DNA of 64,000 nucleotides from Stenotrophomonas maltophilia (GTDB lineage: Bacteria; Pseudomonadota; Gammaproteobacteria; Xanthomonadales; Xanthomonadaceae), in assembly GCF_900186865.1 (NCBI RefSeq), contig NZ_LT906480.1, positions 248,001 to 312,000 on the forward strand, in the 5' to 3' direction. Below, piece after piece: positions 24,561 through 32,261 of this stretch (position 1 is the first letter of the stretch; every line of letters begins with the position of its first letter). The notes beneath the pieces were generated by a model. The model saw only the letters and a list, made by a program, of their open reading frames with translations. It made no database searches and had not been told where the DNA came from. The translations under genes and the position numbers were made by a program.

Positions 24561-24698
24561 CTACGGCGGCGTGGTATCGGATGGATCGGGGGCGAACGTG
24601 GCCAGCAGACGGCAGAGCGCGCTCAAGGCCCACACCAGCAGCGCGAGGACGAACCCGAGCAGGAGCAGCGCAACAACGATGGCGATCACGGTGACCAT
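24561..24698 (-). CDS. Possible small single-span membrane protein between E' and T
   Basis: A 45-codon frame, MVTVIAIVVALLLLGFVLALLVWALSALCRLL..., with one strong transmembrane helix and a short Asp/Pro tail. It fills the gap between E' and the tape measure. No good ribosome site precedes the ATG, and the P2 counterpart is not known to me, so it may be non-coding spacer with fortuitous hydrophobicity. Confidence 0.4.
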   Translation of the reverse strand: MVTVIAIVVALLLLGFVLALLVWALSALCRLLATFAPDPSDTTPP

Positions 24699-24710
24699 GG
24701 GGGGACGGTA

Positions 24711-24827
24711 TCACGGCTCGGCTCCACTTCTTACACGGGCGCGCTCGCGCCATTCGATCAGTTCAGACAGCGAAAGGGCCGATAGTTCGGTGAGCGTGAA
24801 CGGAAAGATCACCGCGATATCGGCCAT
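24711..24827 (-). CDS. Tail assembly protein E' (P2 GpE family), read by -1 frameshift
   Basis: The 38 residues MADIAVIFPFTLTELSALSLSELIEWRERARVRSG match the short P2 GpE family. The frame is -1 relative to gene E and remains open upstream of its ATG back to the slippery site at 24872. It is therefore most likely made as the C-terminal part of an E-E' fusion of about 145 residues, close to the 142 of P2. Independent initiation at 24827 after GAGGATTAC is also possible. Confidence 0.85.
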   Translation of the reverse strand: MADIAVIFPFTLTELSALSLSELIEWRERARVRSGAEP

Positions 24828-24835
24828 GTAATCCT

Positions 24836-25147
24836 CTACACAGCGAGGAATTCCTGCTGCGCCTTCGGCAAGAAAAAACCTGCCGTCGCGGTGCCGATGG
24901 CGACCAGGTCGGCGGGGTCCAGCTTGTTCACATCAGCAGCGGTCAGGGTCGGCTCGGTGATGCGTGGCAGCAGCGTGGCCACCGCGCCCACGTCCATCTG
25001 CAGCAGATCCACCAGCTTGATGCCGCGCAGCTCGCCGGCATTGGGCTTGCGCAGCGTGATGGTGTCGATGGTCTGCTCGCCGCGCTGGATGGGATAGTCG
25101 AGCGCGATGGTGTTCGGGGCGATGGCGGTGTTCGTCTTGGCGGTCAT
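24836..25147 (-). CDS. Tail assembly chaperone E
   Basis: A 103-residue protein of the phage tail assembly chaperone family (E/41/14 type): TIALDYPIQRGEQTIDTITLRKPNAGELRGIKLVDLLQMDVGAVATLLPRITEPTLT. It coats the tape measure during tube assembly. Most ribosomes finish here; a minority slip at T_TTT_TTC near codon 91 to add E'. Position between the tube protein and the tape measure is conserved in contractile phages. Confidence 0.9.
   Translation of the reverse strand: MTAKTNTAIAPNTIALDYPIQRGEQTIDTITLRKPNAGELRGIKLVDLLQMDVGAVATLLPRITEPTLTAADVNKLDPADLVAIGTATAGFFLPKAQQEFLAV
24872..24878 (-). promoter_or_regulatory. Programmed -1 frameshift heptamer T_TTT_TTC
   Basis: In the gene E frame the codons read GGT-TTT-TTC, which is a canonical X_XXY_YYZ slippery site and nearly identical to T_TTT_TTG of P2. 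After slippage the frame continues CTT GCC GAA ... GAG GAT TAC ATG GCC without a stop into E'. Confidence 0.85.
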
Positions 25148-25207
25148 GGTGCGTCTCTCTCAGGAAGGGGGCGGCCGGGCCTTGGGAGCGGCTCGGCGCT
25201 TGGGGGA

Positions 25208-25717
25208 TCAGGCGCCGATGGCGCGGCGCTGGGCGGCGAGCAAGTCCACGCCGTTGACGATGAACACCATGCCGACCATGTCGATTTCGATCTCCGTGCG
25301 GCCGTTGATGCTCAGCTTGTAGTAGCTGGCCGAGGTCTTGGTGCTGAACTCGGTGTCGTCGCCGACCTTGCCGGTACCGGCGTCGATCTCGGTGTGGCGA
25401 CCACGGACGACGATTTCCACCGAATCGACCTCGGCGCTGTCTTCGCGCTGGTAGGCACCAGCGAAGCGCAGCTGCACGGCGTTGTGGCGCACCGCGCCGT
25501 ACTGGCGCAGCACGTCGCGCATCAGGCCGCCGCACTTCCATTCCAGTTCGATCTTCTCCTGGCCGAGGTCGATATCGATTGGGCCGACCATGCCGCCGGC
25601 GCGGAACTCTTCCATCTTGCGGGTCAGGGTGGGCAGCTTCACCTCGACAACCTGGCCGAGATAGCTGGCGCCATCGTTGAACAGGTTGAGGTTTTTCAGT
25701 TTGCTGGGCAGGGACAT
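25208..25717 (-). CDS. Major tail tube protein (P2 gpFII-like)
   Basis: A 169-residue tube protein: MSLPSKLKNLNLFNDGASYLGQVVEVKLPTLTRKMEEFRAGGM...SINGRTEIEIDMVGMVFIVNGVDLLAAQRRAIG. This is the standard gpFII pattern and length. It stacks in rings around the DNA channel inside the sheath. It directly follows the sheath gene. Confidence 0.94.
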   Translation of the reverse strand: MSLPSKLKNLNLFNDGASYLGQVVEVKLPTLTRKMEEFRAGGMVGPIDIDLGQEKIELEWKCGGLMRDVLRQYGAVRHNAVQLRFAGAYQREDSAEVDSVEIVVRGRHTEIDAGTGKVGDDTEFSTKTSASYYKLSINGRTEIEIDMVGMVFIVNGVDLLAAQRRAIGA

Positions 25718-25737
25718 GGGAGTGGTTCCTCAGTGCA

Positions 25738-26907
25738 TCAGGCGGTGATGCGGGTGGCGAAGTCGGCGAAGTAGCGGTCGGTGATGCGCTGGCGAAGATT
25801 CAGACTTTCCAGCGGCGGTACCGGGGTGTAGTCGTAGTCGATGGCCAGCTGGCCGCTGGAGAGCTGCGTGGGCAGGTTGGCCGCTTCGTCGTACCAGGCG
25901 TTGGCGTCGATCACGTAGCCGCCATTCTTCAACTCGCGGAACTTGGCGTTGATCGTCTCGATCATGTCCTTCACCAGCGACGGGTGAAGCGGCTTGTCGA
26001 TGTAGATCATCTGCGCCTCGGCGATGGTGTCGGCCAGGATCTGTGCAGTCCGCGTAGCCGACTCGAAGGCGAACAGCGGATCGTCACTGCAGGTGCGCGA
26101 ACCCCAGAAGCGGTAGCCCTGGCTGTTGATGAGGGTGGTCACCGCAGCGGCATTGAGCAGCCCGGCGTCGGTTTGCGGGTCTTGCAGATCCCAGGTCACG
26201 TCGGCGCTGAGGCCGGTAACGCCCTGCACCTTCACGTTGGACAGGGTCTTGTGCCAACCGGTCTGCTGGTCGATCAGGGCGCGCAGGCCGAGGGCGCGGG
26301 CCGTGGCGTAGCTGACGGCTTCCTTCTTGGCCGTGGTGTCCCAGGTCAGGAAGTCGGGCCACATCATCATCAGTTCGCGGTCGCCGAACTTCTTGCGGTA
26401 GAGCAGGATCTCCGAGACGGTCTTGGCCTCGCCCACGCCGACATAGGCGATGGCGCGCAGCTTCTTGCAGATCGAGGCGATGCTGGTGGTGACCGCTTCG
26501 GTGTCCAACCCCGGTGCGGCGATGATGCGCGGCTTCACGCCGAGCTTGCTCTCGGCCACCAGCAGCGCCTGCAGGCCGGTGTAGCGACCACCTGCAACGG
26601 TTCCGATGACATTGCTGGTCGTGGTCGCAGCATCCTCGCCTTCATCCACGCGCACCACCACGGTCACCGGATTGGACTGATCGGCAATGGCGGCAAGCAC
26701 GCCTGCGAGCGTGCCCTTGGTGCCCGCCTTGGCGATGGCGCCACGCACATCGGTCAGCAGCACCGGGGTATCGATGGGGAAGGTTGCGTCGTCTGCATCC
26801 TGGCTGGTGCAGACGATGCCGACGATGGCAGTGGCGACGGTGCGGATGGGACGGATACCGCCATCGAGTTCGATGACGCGCACGCCGTGGTGATAGTCCT
26901 GAGCCAT
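25738..26907 (-). CDS. Contractile tail sheath protein (P2 gpFI-like)
   Basis: A 389-residue sheath protein. The N-terminal YHHGVRVIELDGGIRPIRTVATAIVGIV and the C-terminal LNLRQRITDRYFADFATRITA are conserved among P2-type sheaths. RFWGSRTCSDDPLFAFESATRTAQILADTIAEAQM is the core. Presence of a sheath defines the phage as a myovirus. It is the start of the abundant tail proteins within the V-to-D operon. Confidence 0.95.
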   Translation of the reverse strand: MAQDYHHGVRVIELDGGIRPIRTVATAIVGIVCTSQDADDATFPIDTPVLLTDVRGAIAKAGTKGTLAGVLAAIADQSNPVTVVVRVDEGEDAATTTSNVIGTVAGGRYTGLQALLVAESKLGVKPRIIAAPGLDTEAVTTSIASICKKLRAIAYVGVGEAKTVSEILLYRKKFGDRELMMMWPDFLTWDTTAKKEAVSYATARALGLRALIDQQTGWHKTLSNVKVQGVTGLSADVTWDLQDPQTDAGLLNAAAVTTLINSQGYRFWGSRTCSDDPLFAFESATRTAQILADTIAEAQMIYIDKPLHPSLVKDMIETINAKFRELKNGGYVIDANAWYDEAANLPTQLSSGQLAIDYDYTPVPPLESLNLRQRITDRYFADFATRITA

Positions 26908-26922
26908 GGGTAACTCCTGCGG

Positions 26923-27273
26923 TTATGGGGTTTGGAAGCGAAGCGGGACGGTGGCGCGCTGTGGTTGGCGGCTACCTGCGTGCTGGTAGTCCAGGTCGAG
27001 CACAAAGACGCCGGGGGCATCGCCTTGGGCGAGCGCAACGCGGGTGAGCCGTATCCGTGGCTCCCACCGCATCAGGGCGGTGGCGGTGGCACCGAACAGC
27101 TGCAGACGGGTGTGATCGTTGAACGGCTGGTCGATCAGTTCCGGCAGCAGCGAACCGTACTCACGGCGTTGGATGCGCGAACCGAGTGGGGTGGTCAGCA
27201 CATCGCGGATGGACTGCACCAGGTGTGCGGTGCCCTCGGCGCTGCCACCGTTGATGGCATCCATGCCGATCAC
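26923..27273 (-). CDS. Baseplate wedge protein (P2 gpW, gp25-like)
   Basis: A 116-residue gp25-like protein (AHLVQSIRDVLTTPLGSRIQRREYGSLLPELIDQPFNDHTRLQLFGATATALMRWEPRIRLTRVAL) carrying the EPR motif of the wedge/sheath-initiator family. It overlaps gene V by four bases. In P2 it is followed by J; here the sheath gene follows. Confidence 0.93.
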   Translation of the reverse strand: MIGMDAINGGSAEGTAHLVQSIRDVLTTPLGSRIQRREYGSLLPELIDQPFNDHTRLQLFGATATALMRWEPRIRLTRVALAQGDAPGVFVLDLDYQHAGSRQPQRATVPLRFQTP

Positions 27274-27818
27274 GCCGGCGGTCCCGAAGTACCGCCGCCG
27301 GGCTGCACGTCGCGGTGCTTGTGCTGCTTGAGGCTGACGCCGCCGGCGATCACATCCTCGCTGGCTTCGGCCTTGCCGGTGATGGAGACGTTGCCCTCAA
27401 TGGTGACCGGCCCGGTGATATGCAGGCCACCGTCGGCCACGATGCTGACGGTGCCGCCGGCGGGCAGGTTGGCTGCGAGTGCGTGGGCGGCGCTGTCATA
27501 GGCCACGGTGGCGGTGTCGGCAAACTGGATCAGCACCAGATCCGGGTTGCTGGACGGCGCCGGGAACGCGTTGCTGAACATTCCGGGCACAGCGACCGCG
27601 TTGGCCAGGTCGCCGTCGATGCAGAGCAGCTGGACCTGCTCGCCGCGGCTCGGCGGTAGCCACACCCGGACCTTGCCTGCGGCGGGCGTCAGCCATGGGA
27701 TGAACGCGGTTTCCAGTTCACCGCTGCGCACACGGCAGAGCGCGGCGGCGTGATCGACCTCGGTCACCACGCCGTCGCGTATCAGGTTGCTTACTTTTTG
27801 GAGCAGGCCGCTTTCCAT
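27270..27818 (-). CDS. Baseplate spike protein (P2 gpV-like)
   Basis: A 182-residue spike. The N-terminal OB-fold region (GVVTEVDHAAALCRVRSGELETAFIPWLTPAAG) is followed by beta-helix repeats (GTVSIVADGGLHITGPVTIEGNVSITGKAEASEDVIAGG). The tip has SLKQHKHRDVQPGGGTSGPP with the HxH motif that holds iron in P2 gpV. The first gene of the tail operon with a candidate activator site 47-65 bases upstream. Confidence 0.94.
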   Translation of the reverse strand: MESGLLQKVSNLIRDGVVTEVDHAAALCRVRSGELETAFIPWLTPAAGKVRVWLPPSRGEQVQLLCIDGDLANAVAVPGMFSNAFPAPSSNPDLVLIQFADTATVAYDSAAHALAANLPAGGTVSIVADGGLHITGPVTIEGNVSITGKAEASEDVIAGGVSLKQHKHRDVQPGGGTSGPPA

Positions 27819-27864
27819 AGGGCCATGTTGGACGCGGTTGCACGCGCGCGTGAGCGGAGCGGCC

Positions 27865-27883
27865 TGTAAGTTGCTGCCATACA
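27865..27883 (-). promoter_or_regulatory. Candidate Ogr-type late activator site C (TGTA-N11-TACA)
   Basis: TGTAAGTTGCTGCCATACA. It matches site A (37025) at 14 of 19 positions and shares TGTA-N11-TAC with site B (30776). It lies just upstream of gene V. P2 Ogr recognises TGT-N12-ACA, so this is a plausible variant. Confidence 0.55.
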
Positions 27884-27896
27884 GCCTGATGCCGGC

Positions 27897-28097
27897 TTAC
27901 CGTCTTACATCAACTTCCACCCAGGAGCCGCGCACCCATCGCCACTGCTGCGTTCCAGAGAGGGGATAGGGTGGCTTGGTTTCAACTGCGTCGGCTGGGA
28001 TCAGGAATACACCAGGCTCCAGTGGGCTTTCGCCAGCCACCGTTGCACCGAGTAAATTTCCAGAGGCATCGCACTGCCATACGCGCTTTGTTCTCAT
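27897..28097 (-). CDS. Small tail-fibre-associated protein
   Basis: A 66-residue protein, MRTKRVWQCDASGNLLGATVAGESPLEPGVFLIPADAVETKPPYPLSGTQQWRWVRGSWVEVD. The ESPLEPGVFLIPADA segment recurs in short proteins behind tail-fibre genes of phages and is probably part of fibre assembly. It starts eight bases after the fibre stop. An alternative ATG at 28121 would overlap the fibre gene. Confidence 0.65.
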   Translation of the reverse strand: MRTKRVWQCDASGNLLGATVAGESPLEPGVFLIPADAVETKPPYPLSGTQQWRWVRGSWVEVDVRR

Positions 28098-28105
28098 TGG
28101 GCGAC

Positions 28106-29272
28106 TCAGTACTTGATGCAAGCGAGAAGCGCGACGTTGCGTGGACGGGTCTCACCGCCACCCGCCGGTTCGGTGTACACACTACCTACTGCATCATCGG
28201 AGCCAATGGCCACATTGCGAATCCCACCAGGCCTGTATGCACGGACAGCGTGGGAGTGCGCTCTAAGGTCATCTGCCTGGCTGCTACCCAGCTCTCTGGC
28301 CCAGTCGACTCCCCGACCGGTGTCCCAGCTTCGAATGAACTCGCCGCGCAGATCTGGTAGTCGGAACGTGAGCCCGCTAGCGCTGCCGAAGGTTGTGCCG
28401 ATCGCAGCGAATAGGGCCGCGTAGGTTGTTCGACTCACGTCTGATCCGTCGCAGCGCAGCCAACCCCCAGGAGGGGACGCCATCGCGAAGTGGGCAACCA
28501 TGCCCGCCGGTAGAAGCTGGTCAGATTGGAGGTCGCTGACATCGGCGATGGTGTGCTTGTGCTGCTTGGGTGCGAAGTCGACCGCATGCTTGCCGTCCAC
28601 GGTGTCGGCATCAAGGCCGTTTCCGGCGCCCTCATCCTTGAGTGAGGCCCCCTTCAGCCCGAGATCCTTGCGCACGTCGTTTGCGTTGTCACGCGCGAGA
28701 ATGGTCTTGGTCAGGGGCGTGGGTGCGCCTGCGCCGAAGCGAGCGTTCAACGTGGCATGCAAGGCCGCAGAGTGAACGGCACGCTGGCGGTCCTGACCGG
28801 TGATCGCCTCTTCGTCTGTGGTCAGCTCGACCACGCCCTGCGTTTCGGTGGTTGCCGGAGGGTTGAGGAAATCGGCGTTTCCGAACTGGATCTGCCTGGC
28901 GTCCACATCCGCCATCATCCAGTCGATGGCGAGCATCATCATCGCTTGGGCCGACTTTTCAAGAATGATCTTATCGCTCCCGTACACGGCCAGCAGCGTG
29001 CCGTCGGCCAGGTACAGGCCGATGCCGCGCAGCATGTAGGAGTCGGTCGTTTCATCTCGGACGGTCAGATGCACCACGTCGTCAGCCACGGCTTTGCCGC
29101 CGAAGGTGTTCAGTCGCTTGCGCTCGCCGGGTAGGAGAACGTCGCCCCCATTGGGGTCTGGAACGAATGCCTGATCGGTGACACCGATCTGCGTGACCGT
29201 CACCGCCTTAGTGCCGGTGTGGGCCGCGTTGACCAGGGCGGCGCGGCCGCGTGTGGTGAACTTCAATCGCAT
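28106..29272 (-). CDS. Tail fibre protein (P2 gpH-like, with phage collar domain)
   Basis: This 388-residue fibre starts with the conserved baseplate-attachment region MRLKFTTRGRAALVNAAHTGTKAVTVTQIGV. A repeat-rich shaft follows (TTETQGVVELTTDEEAITGQDRQRAVHSAAL; NGLDADTVDGKHAVDF). Near the end is a collar-type domain (PAGMVAHFAMASPPGGWLRCDGSDVSRTTYAALFAAIGTTFG...FRLPDLRGEFIR). The last 60 residues should carry host specificity. GC content falls towards the 3' end, as usual for exchangeable fibre tips. Confidence 0.88.
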   Translation of the reverse strand: MRLKFTTRGRAALVNAAHTGTKAVTVTQIGVTDQAFVPDPNGGDVLLPGERKRLNTFGGKAVADDVVHLTVRDETTDSYMLRGIGLYLADGTLLAVYGSDKIILEKSAQAMMMLAIDWMMADVDARQIQFGNADFLNPPATTETQGVVELTTDEEAITGQDRQRAVHSAALHATLNARFGAGAPTPLTKTILARDNANDVRKDLGLKGASLKDEGAGNGLDADTVDGKHAVDFAPKQHKHTIADVSDLQSDQLLPAGMVAHFAMASPPGGWLRCDGSDVSRTTYAALFAAIGTTFGSASGLTFRLPDLRGEFIRSWDTGRGVDWARELGSSQADDLRAHSHAVRAYRPGGIRNVAIGSDDAVGSVYTEPAGGGETRPRNVALLACIKY

Positions 29273-29275
29273 GGG

Positions 29276-29827
29276 TCAGTCCTCGGTGGTCATTTGTAAG
29301 CGGCGGTAGGCGACGGCCTTGATTGCCGCGACCAGCCCCAGCTGCTCGGCGAACTCGGCGCCTTGGGTGAACGTGAAGTGAGAACGCACAGGCTTGGTAC
29401 GGCTGATCTCGGCGATCACGTCCTCGACGTACTTGGCCGAGGGATCCACGCCGGGGCGCCCGGAAATTGTCAGCACCAGCTCGAAGGTGTGTGGCTGCCC
29501 ACGTGGTTCCTGCTGCCACCATTCGCGGATCGCCACCGATCCCCCAAACGATTCGATCACCTCCCGCACGCTTCCGGCGGTGCCCTTGTGGCGTTGGATG
29601 TTGATCGCGCTGGCAATGCGTTGCCGTTTGATGTGCTCAGGCCACGCGCTGTCCCAGGTATCGAGCGACATTTCCCACGCCAGCCACGGCAGGAACTCGG
29701 CCGGGCACGTCCACGGGTCTTTGATCTGGCCGTGACGCATGGGCATGGCCAGCACCGTGGCGTCTGCCGCTTCCAATGCGCGCTCCAGCGTGGTTGCGTT
29801 GGGCGGCAGCAGGCTGGCGCTACTCAT
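29276..29827 (-). CDS. Tail/baseplate protein (P2 gpI-like)
   Basis: A 183-residue gpI-family protein: LLPPNATTLERALEAADATVLAMPMRHGQIKDPWTCPAEFLPWLAWEMSLDTWDSAWPEHIKRQRIASAINIQRHKGTAGSVREVIESFG. The WLAWE...W signature is diagnostic. It overlaps gene J by eight bases and precedes the fibre gene by three. Confidence 0.93.
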   Translation of the reverse strand: MSSASLLPPNATTLERALEAADATVLAMPMRHGQIKDPWTCPAEFLPWLAWEMSLDTWDSAWPEHIKRQRIASAINIQRHKGTAGSVREVIESFGGSVAIREWWQQEPRGQPHTFELVLTISGRPGVDPSAKYVEDVIAEISRTKPVRSHFTFTQGAEFAEQLGLVAAIKAVAYRRLQMTTED

Positions 29828-30710
29828 CGGTGCCCACGTGGTTAACCGTGACCGAGGCGCAGTACGCGGCCTGTGTGCGGCTGATGCTCAGATCGGCCGT
29901 GGGGCTGCGTAGGCGAACGCGTTGCACGCCCTCTGTGTGCAGCTGGGCATAGATGGCCGATACGGCGATATCGCGGCCGAGGCGATGCGCCTCGCTCATG
30001 TAAGCAGCCAGACGTCGTCTGGCTTCAGCGATCACCACGGCCGCATCCGGGCCGTCAAAGGTAATCAGGTCCGCGTCGACGGTGTAGCTGACGATCTGCG
30101 CCGGCGCGACGGTCACAAGATCGGTAAGCGGGCGGACTTCGCCACTCTGCAGTAGGTCGTTGACCTTGGCCAGCAGCGCGGCCGAGGGCGTCCCATCGCC
30201 GTCCCGCCCGAGTACGGTTACCACGACCTCCCCTGGCGCCGGGCTGGTGGCGCTGGCATCAAGCACGGCGGTGTCGGCAGAAAGCGTGTGGAAGATGTAG
30301 GCGCCCTCTGGCCCGGCCACCGAAAGCCCTTCGGGGGCCAGCTGAATGCGGCGTCGAAACTCGGCATCTGTCTCGAACACGGCCGGCGTCCCGGCTTCGG
30401 TGTCGGCAGGGGCCAGCTGTTTGCGGGTGACGCCAAAGGGGGCAGCGAGGTTGTCCAGATCCGCGCCCATCGCATAGGCCAGGAAAAGGCCACGTGCACG
30501 CTGATTGAACTGCTCGCGCAGCATCAGTTCGCGGTAGGCGCTGGCCTGCAGCACCTTGTAGACCGGATCGGATTCGACCAGGGCGTCGTATTCGGGCATG
30601 TACCGCTTGAACTCGGCCACGCGCCGAGCGAGCAGCTGCTCGAACTGCAGCGGCTCAAACACGGCAGGCAGCGGCAGGCGGGAGAGGTCAACGGCGGTAA
30701 AGGTAGACAC
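29820..30710 (-). CDS. Baseplate assembly protein (P2 gpJ-like)
   Basis: A 296-residue baseplate J-type protein (FTAVDLSRLPLPAVFEPLQFEQLLARRVAEF...; MGADLDNLAAPFGVTRKQL; FRRRIQLAPEGLSVAGPEGAYIFHTLSAD). It joins the wedge to the central hub. In P2 J follows W; here it follows S and heads its own small operon J-I-H. Confidence 0.93.
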   Translation of the reverse strand: MSTFTAVDLSRLPLPAVFEPLQFEQLLARRVAEFKRYMPEYDALVESDPVYKVLQASAYRELMLREQFNQRARGLFLAYAMGADLDNLAAPFGVTRKQLAPADTEAGTPAVFETDAEFRRRIQLAPEGLSVAGPEGAYIFHTLSADTAVLDASATSPAPGEVVVTVLGRDGDGTPSAALLAKVNDLLQSGEVRPLTDLVTVAPAQIVSYTVDADLITFDGPDAAVVIAEARRRLAAYMSEAHRLGRDIAVSAIYAQLHTEGVQRVRLRSPTADLSISRTQAAYCASVTVNHVGTDE

Positions 30711-30775
30711 GGCGGCATCGGCTGGGAGCGTGGTTGCAGCTTCCCATCGCGCGCGCGCGTGGTCATCGCGCTGGC

Positions 30776-30794
30776 CGTGTAATGGCGATGATTA
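30776..30794 (-). promoter_or_regulatory. Candidate Ogr-type late activator site B (TGTA-N11-TACG)
   Basis: TGTAATGGCGATGATTACG in the 86-bp gap between gene S and gene J. The outer half-sites agree with sites A and C while the centre differs, as expected for a spaced dyad. Confidence 0.5.
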
Positions 30795-30796
30795 CG

Positions 30797-31258
30797 CTAT
30801 GGCTCCCGCAGATGGTCGAGGATCAGATCACGCACCAGCTGTTCGTCGGCGGGCGAGAAGCCCAGCAGCTTTCGGCGGGCATAGGTGTGTTTGAGGCCAC
30901 CTTTGGCGACGGTGTCTGACCGCCCTTCCTGATGCACCAGGGCGATACGGGAAACGCGCCCGGTAAAGCCCACGGCAACCTCGTTGGGGGTGACGCGAAC
31001 ACGCAGATGCCGGGCCTGTCGGATCTTCACGAACATGGCGCCGCGCTTGATGCGGCCGGCCTTGGCCCGGCGCGGGGGAGCGGCGCGACGTGGGGCGAAT
31101 GGCGAGCCATCAGGGTTGTGTTGTGACGCGATCCGGCGTTGTTGCGCGCGACGTAGGGCCGTCCCAACCTTGCGAGCGAGGCGGTTGCGCTCGGCGGGTT
31201 TGAGGCGCTGCAGCAGCGGCGCCACCCAGGCTTCCAGCCGCTGCAGATCCTCGCTCAT
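30797..31258 (-). CDS. Tail completion protein (P2 gpS-like)
   Basis: A 153-residue gpS/virion morphogenesis protein: MSEDLQRLEAWVAPLLQRLKPAERNRLARKVGTALRRAQQRRIASQHNPDGSPFAPRR. The ATG at 31258 overlaps the stop of gene R; a longer in-frame extension to 31762 is only read-through. Its C-terminal YARRKLLGFSPADEQLVRDLILDHL matches the family end. Confidence 0.9.
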   Translation of the reverse strand: MSEDLQRLEAWVAPLLQRLKPAERNRLARKVGTALRRAQQRRIASQHNPDGSPFAPRRAAPPRRAKAGRIKRGAMFVKIRQARHLRVRVTPNEVAVGFTGRVSRIALVHQEGRSDTVAKGGLKHTYARRKLLGFSPADEQLVRDLILDHLREP

Positions 31259-31740
31259 TCGGTGATTGCCGGGAGGGTGGCGATCTGCACGCCGTCGGCC
31301 ACCAAGATGCCGCCTGCCAACGTATCGGCATGGGCGACCTCGGTGGGCGGCTCGGGCAGGTGCTGCAGCTGCACGGTGCCATCGGCGCTCCGGGTGACCA
31401 GCACGCGTTCGGTGAGCGGCATCTTGATGGCGAGATCCACCAGGTTGTCGCCCAGCACGTCCACCTCGAAGGTCAGCTTCTCGCGGTTGGCAGGGTTGGC
31501 CAGCAGTTCGGGCTGGTGACGGGTCAGCCATTGCAGCAGCGGCACCATGACCGCTTCGGGTGCGCTGCCGAAGTCGGTCAGCACCAGGTCGAGGGTGTAG
31601 CGGTACTCGAATGCCAGGCCCGGCCGGTAGGTACCAGCCAGCCCACCGCTGTCCACGAAGATCAGCAGCTTGTCCGGGTCGCTGGTCAGCGCGGGGATGG
31701 CCGCGACCAGGTGCTGCCGCAGCAGCTGCGGCTTCTTCAC
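31255..31740 (-). CDS. Tail completion protein (P2 gpR-like)
   Basis: A 161-residue gpR-like protein: MKKPQLLRQHLVAAIPALTSDPDKLLIFVDSGGLAGTYRPGLAFEYRYTLDLVLTDFGSAPEAVMVPLLQWLTRHQPELLANP. In P2 gpR and gpS complete the tail for head joining. It overlaps the spanin gene by four bases. Confidence 0.9.
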   Translation of the reverse strand: MKKPQLLRQHLVAAIPALTSDPDKLLIFVDSGGLAGTYRPGLAFEYRYTLDLVLTDFGSAPEAVMVPLLQWLTRHQPELLANPANREKLTFEVDVLGDNLVDLAIKMPLTERVLVTRSADGTVQLQHLPEPPTEVAHADTLAGGILVADGVQIATLPAITE

Positions 31741-32261
31741 TGTCCACCCGCCTGTCGCTCAAGCTCGGCGTGCAGTTTGCGTGCCAGCTCCTGCAGGGCC
31801 ACTACCTGCTCGACGGTGGCGTGGCAGATGGCGTAGTTGCCGGCGACGGTTTCGGCGACGGCAGAGAGCGGAGTGCCGGTGGCGGGCGCATCAGGATCGC
31901 CGGCAGGGCCGGCGGCGGGGTCGCCGCTCGCGGCGGCGTCGTGGAGCTGCACGAAGCCAGCAGTAACAGCGCAGGCAGAATCAGCAGACGCAGTGACATA
32001 GACGGGAACCTCTTTGGTGATGGTGTGCCCGCGCTCGCGCACCAGCTGTACGCGGTCCACGTACTCGGTCACGACGCGGGTAGTGCCTTGGGCCAGCTCC
32101 AGCTTGCCGGCCAGATCGGACTTCTCGGCGTTGGCAGTGGCCAGGGCGCGATTGGCCTTGTCCAGCGCGGCGGTGGCGCGACTGACGCGCCCCTGCTGGC
32201 AGCTGAAAAGACCGGCGGTGGCCAGTACCAATGCGGCCAATGCAAGGGCGCGGTAGAGCAT
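31737..32261 (-). CDS. Rz-like inner-membrane spanin subunit
   Basis: A 174-residue protein with an N-terminal membrane anchor (MLYRALALAALVLATAGLFSC) and a long helical periplasmic part (ATAALDKANRALATANAEKSDLAGKLELAQGTTRVVTEYVDRVQLVRERGHTI), as in i-spanins. The partner o-spanin is encoded inside it in another frame (31802-31999). Together they would fuse inner and outer membranes at the end of lysis. Confidence 0.8.
   Translation of the reverse strand: MLYRALALAALVLATAGLFSCQQGRVSRATAALDKANRALATANAEKSDLAGKLELAQGTTRVVTEYVDRVQLVRERGHTITKEVPVYVTASADSACAVTAGFVQLHDAAASGDPAAGPAGDPDAPATGTPLSAVAETVAGNYAICHATVEQVVALQELARKLHAELERQAGGQ
31802..31999 (-). CDS. Rz1-like outer-membrane lipoprotein spanin, embedded in Rz
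   Basis: Sixty-five residues, MSLRLLILPALLLLASCSSTTPPRAATPPPALP..., with a perfect lipobox LLASC (Cys17) and a proline-rich mature part. It lies wholly inside the Rz-like gene in a different frame, exactly as the lambda and P2 Rz1 genes do. The long proline-rich frame after about residue 40 may be partly forced by the Rz coding sequence. Confidence 0.8.
   Translation of the reverse strand: MSLRLLILPALLLLASCSSTTPPRAATPPPALPAILMRPPPALRSLPSPKPSPATTPSATPPSSR

Noticed and set aside
24535..24753. A 72-codon frame overlapping E' and ending at the tape-measure start, considered as a further frameshift extension
   Set aside because: It is in the -1 frame of E', but no slippery heptamer is found in the window where a shift would be needed, and composition looks like a shadow.
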